Assembly: GCA_030765325.1 (NCBI GenBank)
Contig: JAVCCT010000083.1
Span: 1-12,419 of the forward strand
Direction: 5' to 3'
Source: Candidatus Stygibacter frigidus
Lineage (GTDB): Bacteria; Cloacimonadota; Cloacimonadia; Cloacimonadales; TCS61
DNA: 12,419 nucleotides
The notes beneath the pieces were generated by a model. The model searched no databases and had not been told where the DNA came from. It saw only the letters and a list, made by a program, of their open reading frames with translations. Every line of letters starts with the position of its first letter. Position 1 is the stretch's first letter. The position numbers and the translations under genes are program-made. Shown here in pieces: positions 1 through 6,294 of this stretch.

Positions 1-33
1 AACCACGGACAGCACTGACCACACGGACAATGT
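1..33 (+). repeat. Intergenic repeat, copy A
   Basis: This is a short C/A-rich element with the core 'accacggac...gaccacacggacaatgt'. Related copies occur at 1466-1494, 6001-6035 and, inverted, at 6078-6108. The 14-base string gaccacacggacaa is identical in this copy and in the reverse complement of the 6078-6108 copy. It lies directly upstream of the reverse transcriptase gene and may continue to the left of the window. Its function is unknown; it looks like a dispersed intergenic repeat family rather than a coding sequence. Confidence 0.65.
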
Positions 34-62
34 AAGAGAACAGGAAGATATGTTGGCATGAT

Positions 63-1346
63 ATGAAAAGAGTGAAGAACTTGTATGATAATTTGTGTTG
101 TTGGGAGAATATTTATCTCGCAGCAAGAAAGGCTCGGAAGCGGAAAAGGAGTAAATCAGATGTGCAGAGTTTTGAGTATGATCTTGAGGAAAATCTGATG
201 CATATACAGTTTGAATTGGAGCAAGAGAGCTATCATCCTGGAAAATACAGGAGGTTTAGAGTTACTGAGCCTAAAGAAAGGGATATCTGTGCTGCTCCTT
301 ATAAAGACAGGGTAGTTCATCACGCTTTGATCAATGTGATTGAACCGATCTGGGGAAAAGAGTTTTATTATCATAGTTATGCCTGCCGGGTGGGAAAAGG
401 AATGCACAAAGCTATCACTGTTTGCCATAAGTATGTAAGACGTAACAAGTATGTACTCAAGTGTGATATAAGCAAGTATTTTGCCAGCATTGATTACGAA
501 ATACTGAAAAGTATTTTGAGTAGAAAGATTGGTGATGAGAAGTTATTGAAATTGATTTATCTTGTTATTGATGAATCTCCTGAACAGGAAAGTCCGGCAG
601 TTTTGTTTCCGGGGGATGACCTATATACATTGATGGAACGTAAACGAGGAATACCAATAGGGAATCTTACCAGTCAGTTTTTTGCTAATGTATATTTGAA
701 TGAACTGGATAAATTTATCAAGCACAAATGCAAAGTTAGAGATTATCTTCGTTATATGGATGATTTTTTATTGTTTTCTGATAGCAAGGAATATTTGACA
801 GAAATCAGAAAGGAACTGGAAAAATTTCTTAATGGTATGAGATTGGAATTGCATAGCCGTAAAACTCAGATATTGCCTGTAAAGAATGGAGTGAAGTTTT
901 TGGGATTTCAGATATTCAGGGGTAGGATAAGACTTCAGAAAGAAAATATTCGCAGGTTTGAGAAAAGAATGAATATTAGACAAAAGCAATATGCGGATTA
1001 TGAAATAGATTCAGATACTATAAAACAGGGTATAGTAGCCTGGATAGGTCATGCCGGACATGGAAATACAAGAAGACTGATTAGTAAATTGCTGTATAAA
1101 TACAGCTTTAAAAGGGATAAAGCGAAACAACGAACCGGGTTTTGCGTGGCGGGTCGTGGAACAACAACAACAACAATTTACGTTCCTGGTATCGCAACAA
1201 CAACAACCCCACTAACACGAACAACAATATCGGATTCCGTTGTGCCAGTACATCAAAAGACCGGCTGTCTGCTTTACGGAGCAGATGGGGTATATGACAG
1301 TCCAGCTTTGTTCCTGCTCGCAAGGGCGAATAAAACAGCAAGCTAA
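63..1346 (+). CDS. DGR-type reverse transcriptase (3' end overlaps template repeat)
   Basis: This is a reverse transcriptase of the diversity-generating retroelement class. In characterised DGRs this enzyme copies a template RNA with errors at adenines, and the cDNA replaces a variable region in a target gene. Visible marks are the fingers segment (KYRRFRVTEPKERDICA, then DRVVHHALINVIEPI), palm Asp135 in KCDISKYF, GNLTSQ at 200-205 (the 'SQ' form typical of DGR enzymes) and the catalytic YMDD at 231-234. The thumb appears to finish near residue 350 (AWIGHAGHGNTRRLISKLLYKY). Residues from about 354 to 427 are Thr-rich and low-complexity because this stretch reads the template repeat out of frame, so they are unlikely to be a real domain. 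The ATG at 63 fits the family's N-terminus, although the ribosome binding site is weak (aggaag lies about 15 bases upstream). There is no maturase or endonuclease domain, which argues against a group II intron. DGR membership is fairly certain; the true C-terminus is not. Confidence 0.93.
   Translation: MKRVKNLYDNLCCWENIYLAARKARKRKRSKSDVQSFEYDLEENLMHIQFELEQESYHPGKYRRFRVTEPKERDICAAPYKDRVVHHALINVIEPIWGKEFYYHSYACRVGKGMHKAITVCHKYVRRNKYVLKCDISKYFASIDYEILKSILSRKIGDEKLLKLIYLVIDESPEQESPAVLFPGDDLYTLMERKRGIPIGNLTSQFFANVYLNELDKFIKHKCKVRDYLRYMDDFLLFSDSKEYLTEIRKELEKFLNGMRLELHSRKTQILPVKNGVKFLGFQIFRGRIRLQKENIRRFEKRMNIRQKQYADYEIDSDTIKQGIVAWIGHAGHGNTRRLISKLLYKYSFKRDKAKQRTGFCVAGRGTTTTTIYVPGIATTTTPLTRTTISDSVVPVHQKTGCLLYGADGVYDSPALFLLARANKTAS
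1121..1261 (+). other. DGR template repeat (TR)
   Basis: Read in the frame starting at 1121, which differs from the RT frame, this stretch encodes NRVLRGGSW, six Asn, LRSWYR, four Asn, PTNT, NNNIGFRCAS. That is the pattern of the C-terminal variable region of C-type-lectin/FGE-like DGR target proteins. In-frame stops just upstream (1109, 1118) and downstream (TGA after WGI) show it is not a gene in itself. Fourteen Asn codons between 1160 and 1228 are AAC or AAT, the adenine-rich codons that DGR mutagenesis randomises. The bases 1136-1159, encoding RVLRGGSW, contain no adenine at all. The outer limits are approximate because the variable region needed to define them is not in the window. Confidence 0.88.
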
Positions 1347-1378
1347 CATCTAAGTAAGCAATGAAAGGATGTTAGCTT
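1340..1378 (+). other. 11-bp perfect inverted repeat at the RT stop codon
   Basis: The arm aagctaacatc (1340-1350) is the exact reverse complement of gatgttagctt (1368-1378), with a 17-base loop. The RT stop codon (1344-1346) lies inside the left arm. The right arm is not followed by a T tract (ttataatact), so a classical intrinsic terminator is only possible, not clear. It could instead be part of the folded template RNA or a boundary structure of the DGR cassette. Confidence 0.6.
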
Positions 1379-1403
1379 TATAATACTGATTTAGAAAAAG
1401 ATA

Positions 1404-1426
1404 CTGGTCGCAAAATGCGACCAGTC
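1404..1426 (+). other. 10-bp perfect hairpin with 3-base loop downstream of the TR
   Basis: The arm actggtcgca (1404-1413) pairs exactly with tgcgaccagt (1417-1426) around the loop aaa. No T tract follows, which speaks against a standard terminator. In some DGRs a short GC-containing hairpin or cruciform lies just downstream of the variable region and promotes homing. Here it lies about 155 bases after the template repeat, with no variable region beside it. The structure is directly seen; its role is inferred. Confidence 0.6.
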
Positions 1427-1465
1427 AGAAATATTTAAGTGATTTCAGTGGTTGGGGAAAAAGAT

Positions 1466-1494
1466 TATCAACCACAGAAGGCACAGAATTACAC
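1466..1494 (+). repeat. Intergenic repeat, copy B
   Basis: The stretch tatcaaccacagaaggcac and the bases after it match the start of copy C (attatcaaccacag at 5997-6010) and, more loosely, copy A. With copy A it brackets the RT/template cassette in the same orientation. A small inverted repeat, atttcagtg (1442-1450) against cactgaaat (1492-1500), encloses this copy. Confidence 0.5.
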
Positions 1495-1538
1495 TGAAAT
1501 AGGATTAGAGAGAGTCATTTATAAGTGAGGATTTTAAT

Positions 1539-1556
1539 TATGGCGAATATGCCATA
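1539..1556. promoter_or_regulatory. Possible palindromic operator upstream of the secreted-protein gene
   Basis: The arms tatggc and gccata flank a six-base centre (gaatat), making an 18-base dyad about 40 bases before the start codon at 1595. A TATTTA-like stretch follows at its right edge. It could be a regulator site or part of the promoter, but six-base arms in A+T-rich DNA can arise by chance. Confidence 0.2.
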
Positions 1557-1584
1557 TTTAGATTAGTTGATAAAAAATTAGTCT

Positions 1585-1589
1585 GGAGG
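1585..1589 (+). promoter_or_regulatory. Ribosome binding site for the secreted-protein gene
   Basis: GGAGG lies five bases before the ATG at 1595. It fixes that start, which is also the start that gives a clean signal peptide. Confidence 0.75.
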
Positions 1590-1594
1590 ATATT

Positions 1595-3142
1595 ATGAAG
1601 AAGATGATTGTTTTTTTGTTACTTGTTTGTTTGGTTAGTTTGTATGGTGAAATTACTGGTGTTGATTATACTGTTAGTGATTTTTCAGTTGATGGTACTG
1701 GGGGTAGAGCTTCAGGTGAGGGTTATTCGGAAATTGGAGTATTGTCATCTTTAGATGTGGGATTAGTGGGAATAGTTTCTGATCAGGAGAGCAGTGAAGG
1801 AATTGAGGGAGCATATATCGTATTGACTTGTCCGGGATTTATTGAGGAAGCTGAAAGTGATGCTGAGGGAAATTACAGTTTTCCTGGTTTAAATGAGGGA
1901 ACTTATAATCTAATGGCTACAGCGGAGGGATATGAACAATATAATACTACTGTTTATGTAGAAGAAGGAGTTAATGAGCAAAACATTATTTTGCTGGGAA
2001 CTGGTGCTGGTGCTGGATCATTGATAATTACAGATGAATTGACTGCTTATGCAGATGATATTGAAGAAACTGCGAATAATGTATATACTTTGAGTGGCAA
2101 TGTGAGCATCAATAATAAACTGTTTTATGAGGGTGAGATTGAGATTGATAAACGTGCAGTAATCAACCATCCTGAAATAAGTGGCAATTGTGCTTATGGT
2201 GTTTATTCTGACGGAAGTTACTTCACTCTCAAAACTAATAATAATAACTTTTCTTATTATACAATTGACGATGAGATGATACCATTTAATGGATTTCTAA
2301 ATGACCTTACTTTTTTGATCAGCGGGTTCAGCGTAAAGGGAGGGATAATCACTTTTTATCCTGATTATCTTAAATTTGGCTTTGTAGCTGAATTGCCATA
2401 TCCTGTAAATCGCGTTTTCAATTATTTAGAAGCACATACTGATGATTTTCAAACATTTATTGATGATGTCTCAGGGGCAATACATTACTATCCCGGTAGC
2501 CAATCTCAGATTGATTTCGATATTGGAGGATTGTCAGCAAACTTTGGTATATTTTCCATAAACACTCTTAATCTCTATTATAATTCTTCAGAGGAAATCT
2601 TTGGAGGTGGATTTAAGATAAAGATTCCGGGATTGCCTGAAATAAATAGAAATGAAGATGACGGGGATTTGGGAGATGTAAAAGTAACAATAGTAGATGA
2701 AGAAGGAAATTATCGTGATGAGACATCTCTGGAAAAATTGATTATGATGCAGCGTGTACTGGGTGAAGAATTTTTAGAGTTAGGTCTGGAAATGCAATTT
2801 ATTCAGGGAGCTTTGAATACGCTTGTTATTTCGATTAGCACTCAAATACCGATCGGTAGTACCGGATTGCTCATAACAGAAATGACAGGTGGAGTGGAAA
2901 ACCTGCAGAGTGAGAACTGGCTGATATTAGCATCAGTGGATATTGAAACAGGATTGTCTGTGCCGGTATTGGGACCGGCAGTTAAGCTTGATGATTTGGC
3001 AGCTCGTATTCATCCGATGAATTATTTTACGGTTCCGGTGGAATTGAGGTATTCAGTTACGGACTTTCGGAAGGTTTTATTGAGTTTGATGGTCAGAAGA
3101 ATGCTTTTAATGCGGAAGGTGTTCTTAATCTGGCAGATATGA
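1595..3142 (+). CDS. N-terminal part of a large secreted multidomain protein (frameshifted)
   Basis: This is the exported N-terminal half of what looks like one roughly 1,460-codon protein. Residues 1-18 form a signal peptide (MKKMIVFLLLVCLVSLYG, charged start then hydrophobic core). Residues about 53-135 resemble a carboxypeptidase-regulatory-like beta-sandwich (GLVGIVSD, then DAEGNYSFPGLNEGTYNL, then GYEQY). Residues about 140-470 are beta-rich and unrecognised. The last 27 or so residues (TDFRKVLLSLMVRRMLLM onward) are basic and unlike the rest. The frame used by the downstream reading frame is open from 2995 and over the same bases reads FYGSGGIEVFSYGLSEGF then IEFDGQKNAFNAEGVLNLA, far more like the flanking protein. 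I infer a one-base loss or two-base gain between about 2995 and 3060, by mutation or sequencing error. The enzymatic function, if any, is unknown; a surface role is likely. Confidence 0.8.
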   Translation: MKKMIVFLLLVCLVSLYGEITGVDYTVSDFSVDGTGGRASGEGYSEIGVLSSLDVGLVGIVSDQESSEGIEGAYIVLTCPGFIEEAESDAEGNYSFPGLNEGTYNLMATAEGYEQYNTTVYVEEGVNEQNIILLGTGAGAGSLIITDELTAYADDIEETANNVYTLSGNVSINNKLFYEGEIEIDKRAVINHPEISGNCAYGVYSDGSYFTLKTNNNNFSYYTIDDEMIPFNGFLNDLTFLISGFSVKGGIITFYPDYLKFGFVAELPYPVNRVFNYLEAHTDDFQTFIDDVSGAIHYYPGSQSQIDFDIGGLSANFGIFSINTLNLYYNSSEEIFGGGFKIKIPGLPEINRNEDDGDLGDVKVTIVDEEGNYRDETSLEKLIMMQRVLGEEFLELGLEMQFIQGALNTLVISISTQIPIGSTGLLITEMTGGVENLQSENWLILASVDIETGLSVPVLGPAVKLDDLAARIHPMNYFTVPVELRYSVTDFRKVLLSLMVRRMLLMRKVFLIWQI

Positions 3143-5988
3143 TCTGTGGGCGTCAATATGCCACTGTAAGTTATGGCTACTTTCAGGGTGGTGGTACGAT
3201 GGTTGTTTCCACTCCCACAGAATTGCCATGGGGTTGGGGTTGGGCGGAAAATATCACATTTGGTAGTGCAGATGTGGAGATAAACAGCTTTTATATGCAA
3301 ACTCAGTTTAAATATTATGGTATGTCTTTAGCTCAAAGAGTGCAATATGGAAAACAGACTTTTCCATGGTTCCATTATTATTTAGGGGGGAATTATGATC
3401 ATTTGTTACAGATCTGGCGGGGAGAAAGAGAGGGCAGACAGGTGATAACATTTGAGGTGCCACCAAATACAGGTCAGTTATTAGTTGTGGCAGGAAATGA
3501 TATTGAGTTATTTGATTATGAATTGCAATCACCGGATGGCATTAACTATGATGAGAGCAATTGCAGTTATAATCAGTTTGATAGTTCACTGCAGACTGTT
3601 ATAGTAATAGATGCTCCGCAGTCGGGTGATTGGGATTTTGTTACTGATGAAGAAGGTGAAATCATCACGGAATTTCGTTGTCTTGATCAGCAGCCTACTA
3701 CGTTGGTTTCACAGCCGGAAGATAGAGGAATGCGTAATAATACCGTTTCACTGAGTTTTAATGATTACAGTGATACGCTCAGTGTGCAGGTTTATTATGA
3801 TACTGATAACCGTCATTTTGACGGGGTACTGATCCAGGAATTTGAACTCTTGAATAATTCACAATTGGAATTTGAGTGGTATAATGAAGAAATACCGGAT
3901 GGTGAATATTTTATTTATACACGGATAAGTGATAATGCCAATGCCCCAGTTTTGCAATATGCCCCAGGAAGTATCATAGTTGATAATGTGGAGGTGGAGA
4001 TACCTCAGAACGTTAATGCTGTTCAGGATGTTGACGCTGTTAACGTGAATTGGGATGAAGCAGTTAGTGATGAAGTATATATGGCAAAAGTATATTATGA
4101 AGATGCTGCTAATGGTTTTGTGGATGTAAAATGCGTAGCTGGAGAAAATGAAACGACCTTGAATGGACTATCTGAAGGGCATCCATACAATATTTATGTA
4201 GTATTTCTGGATGGTGAATATAATGAAAGCGATGCTTCTGAGGTAGTAGAACTGGTTTATTATTCTCAGCAGCGGAATAATCCACCATATTTCTTGATGG
4301 ATGATGAGATTGTTTATGACTTTATTGCTAATGAATATGGCGAGATAGAGCTTATTGGTGGTGATGCTGATGGAAACAATCTAAGTTATAGCGTGTTGGA
4401 TAATGATATTGGACTTAGCATTAGTGGTGATATGTTAAGCTGGACGCCCTTGCATGATGACCGCGGAGTGCATCTTATGAAAATAGTGGTTAGCGATGGA
4501 GCTTTGGCTGATACTACTTCTTTGCAGTTATCGGTTCTTACTCAAGAGCAGGCAGCTGTACAGCTTAAGTTCAATTCGCCGAATCTCTTTGAAGAAGATA
4601 ATATGTATGTGAAGCTAAAGAATTTCCGCTGTGAAGATGCCCTGCAGTCCGTAACGTTGGAAAATATGGTTTCAGGCGAAAGCGAAGAATTAGAGCTGCG
4701 CAAGGTGAATAAATTTGATTATATCGGTGAATTTGAGCTTTCCTTTAGAAGCAGAACCATGCTCTGGGTAGCAAATGGTGACACGATCAAAGCTGAATAT
4801 GAATATGACGGCAATACATATCAGGCTTTTGCCGTATATGACAGTCTGCAGCAATATTCTGATGATCTAGCACCAGATGCTATAACTGATCTGGAAGCAA
4901 ACTTGAATGCAGAAGATCAGATTGTCCTCAACTGGACAGCCTCAGGAGATGATGGCTTTTCAGGAAATGCCTATCATTACGATATTCGCTACAAGGGAGA
5001 GCCGATCGTAACTGAGGATGACTGGCTCTGGGCTCAGCAGATAACATGCGACCTTTATCCGATGGAAGCTGGTGAAATTGAAGAATTCAGCTTTAATATC
5101 AGCGAACTGGAAAATATTGCCGGATATGACAGCCTTTTCTTTATGATCAAAGCAGAAGATGAAATGCAGAACTGGAGCGAAATGAGCAATAATGCTACTT
5201 TGCGTTTCTTATTACCGCCAGCTAATGTAAATGCGGAGCTTACTGATGATTACTGTGCTCAATTAACCTGGACAGGTAACGACACCCGTAGGCAGAGCAG
5301 GCAGGAAGTAGAATTCCTCTATTACAATATTTACTGGAAATTAGATGATGGTGTGATGCTGCCACTGGTATCTGAAATTACTACTACAAGCTATACAGAT
5401 ACGCTTTTCTGGCAGCCGGATGGGAATTATACTTATGCCGTGCAATGCGTTTACAACAGCGGGAATTCATCGCGGACAGAATCAAACGCAATCGAACTGG
5501 AGCGTTTTACTGACCTGCGAGTTCTTTGCACCTTAAGTGATACCACTAATTACGAAGGCATAGAATTTTCTTTAACTGGCTTAGACAGCGTTTATGGACA
5601 GACTTTGACTGATACCACTAATCTCTTTGGATTATTATTATTGGCTGATGTATATAAAACAGAGTATCTGGTAGAAATAAATAAATCAGATTACCGTCCT
5701 TATTCTGATACGCTTTCTATCGATGATAATAATAATATCTATGATTTTGAATTACAGAGGCTTCTTTATGGTGATATAAACCTGAATGGTGAAGTAGAAA
5801 GCTTTGATGCTTCCTTAGTGCTGCAATATTTCTGTTTATTAGAACCTCAGGGAATGCCATTGCCGTGGGCTGAATGGTTGATAGAAAAAGCAGATGTAGA
5901 TGGAAATGGTGCTGTCGAAGCCTATGATGCAGCGTTGATTCTCAGGTATGTAGTTGGCTTGATTGATGAATTTCCTGCTGAAGAATAA
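3139..5988 (+). CDS. C-terminal part of a secreted protein with Fn3/Ig-like modules and dockerin-like repeats
   Basis: This is the downstream half of the split secreted protein. It overlaps the first part by four bases (ATGA) but lacks a signal peptide, so as a separate protein it could not be exported in the usual way. The open frame extends upstream of this ATG to 2995. Modules in rough order: a beta-sandwich resembling pre-peptidase/P-type domains (about 100-180); an Ig-like stretch (190-285); fibronectin-III-like modules (about 286-375, 574-690, 693-790); a cadherin/He_PIG-like module starting NNPPYF (380-470); a carboxypeptidase-regulatory-like segment (790-874); and a C-terminal dockerin-like pair (877-949). 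The pair reads GDINLNGEVESFDASLVLQY and ADVDGNGAVEAYDAALILRY, both with Ca-loop Asp/Asn residues. In cellulosomes dockerins bind cohesins; no cohesin is seen here. Adhesion or display on the cell surface is plausible. Confidence 0.85.
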   Translation: MICGRQYATVSYGYFQGGGTMVVSTPTELPWGWGWAENITFGSADVEINSFYMQTQFKYYGMSLAQRVQYGKQTFPWFHYYLGGNYDHLLQIWRGEREGRQVITFEVPPNTGQLLVVAGNDIELFDYELQSPDGINYDESNCSYNQFDSSLQTVIVIDAPQSGDWDFVTDEEGEIITEFRCLDQQPTTLVSQPEDRGMRNNTVSLSFNDYSDTLSVQVYYDTDNRHFDGVLIQEFELLNNSQLEFEWYNEEIPDGEYFIYTRISDNANAPVLQYAPGSIIVDNVEVEIPQNVNAVQDVDAVNVNWDEAVSDEVYMAKVYYEDAANGFVDVKCVAGENETTLNGLSEGHPYNIYVVFLDGEYNESDASEVVELVYYSQQRNNPPYFLMDDEIVYDFIANEYGEIELIGGDADGNNLSYSVLDNDIGLSISGDMLSWTPLHDDRGVHLMKIVVSDGALADTTSLQLSVLTQEQAAVQLKFNSPNLFEEDNMYVKLKNFRCEDALQSVTLENMVSGESEELELRKVNKFDYIGEFELSFRSRTMLWVANGDTIKAEYEYDGNTYQAFAVYDSLQQYSDDLAPDAITDLEANLNAEDQIVLNWTASGDDGFSGNAYHYDIRYKGEPIVTEDDWLWAQQITCDLYPMEAGEIEEFSFNISELENIAGYDSLFFMIKAEDEMQNWSEMSNNATLRFLLPPANVNAELTDDYCAQLTWTGNDTRRQSRQEVEFLYYNIYWKLDDGVMLPLVSEITTTSYTDTLFWQPDGNYTYAVQCVYNSGNSSRTESNAIELERFTDLRVLCTLSDTTNYEGIEFSLTGLDSVYGQTLTDTTNLFGLLLLADVYKTEYLVEINKSDYRPYSDTLSIDDNNNIYDFELQRLLYGDINLNGEVESFDASLVLQYFCLLEPQGMPLPWAEWLIEKADVDGNGAVEAYDAALILRYVVGLIDEFPAEE

Positions 5989-6000
5989 ATAGGAGGATTA

Positions 6001-6108
6001 TCAACCACAGACGACACAGACTACACGGACAATGTTTGAAAGAGAAGATTAGTATATTTTAAATAGTTAATTCTTTTTTGTCCGTGTGGTCGGCGTGGTC
6101 AGTGGTTT
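6001..6108. repeat. Inverted pair of intergenic repeats, copies C and D
   Basis: Copy C (6001-6035, caaccacagacgacacag...) and copy D on the other strand (6078-6108) pair as an imperfect inverted repeat of about 31 bases around a loop of roughly 45 bases. The best-matching segment is acacggacaa against ttgtccgtgt. In RNA this would fold into a long hairpin between the secreted protein gene and the operon. It might reduce read-through or stabilise the 3' end. It belongs to the same family as the copies at 1-33 and 1466-1494. Confidence 0.7.
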
Positions 6109-6236
6109 GCAAAAAAATAGTTTAGACTTTGGAAGGCATAGAAATACCCAGAAGTAAGAAAGAATTAGCCAGAAAAAGATAAACACAAAACTAATTTCCC
6201 CTTCATCATGCATTATAGAACTTTTTCATCTTTACG

Positions 6237-6266
6237 TTGACGTTTTCATAGTATTCTTTGAATAAT
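6237..6266 (+). promoter_or_regulatory. Candidate sigma-70-type promoter for the helicase/nuclease operon
   Basis: TTGACG at 6237-6242 (one mismatch to TTGACA) and AATAAT at 6261-6266 (one mismatch to TATAAT) are separated by 18 bases, ahead of the ATG at 6295. GGAG at 6281-6284 serves as a plausible ribosome binding site. No operator could be identified. Good hexamers are common in A+T-rich DNA, so this is a candidate only. Confidence 0.45.
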
Positions 6267-6294
6267 GTTAAAAAATATTTGGAGCTGATATTGT

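Larger units (their letters stand above)
5989..6294. other. Intergenic region between the secreted protein and the helicase operon
   Basis: These 306 bases hold no credible gene. They contain a facing pair of intergenic repeats (6001-6108), a plain A+T-rich stretch (about 6110-6235) in which I see nothing specific, and a promoter-like pair of hexamers (6237-6266). A Shine-Dalgarno-like taggagg (5990-5996) follows the stop of the secreted protein but has no ATG, GTG or TTG at a usable distance. Confidence 0.6.

Noticed and set aside
1150..1300. Thr-rich C-terminus (TTTTT, TTTT) of the RT as a real protein domain
   Set aside because: It is the out-of-frame reading of the adenine-rich template repeat. 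The other frame gives a recognised variable-region signature, so the Thr runs are best seen as a by-product.
63..1346. Group II intron maturase or retron reverse transcriptase
   Set aside because: There is no maturase X or HNH endonuclease domain and no intron domain V-like hairpin in view. The SQ-type motif 4 and the adjacent template repeat point to a DGR instead.
2995..3142. Programmed -1 ribosomal frameshift joining the two halves of the secreted protein
   Set aside because: I found no X-XXY-YYZ slippery heptamer in the correct frame in the overlap, so a mutation or sequencing error is simpler.
5988..6030. Small gene after the strong Shine-Dalgarno-like taggagg at 5990
   Set aside because: No ATG, GTG or TTG occurs at a suitable distance, and the following bases are the intergenic repeat.
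1..6108. CRISPR array from the accacagac repeats
   Set aside because: Copies are few, thousands of bases apart, of mixed orientation and imperfect. There is no regular spacer structure and no cas gene.
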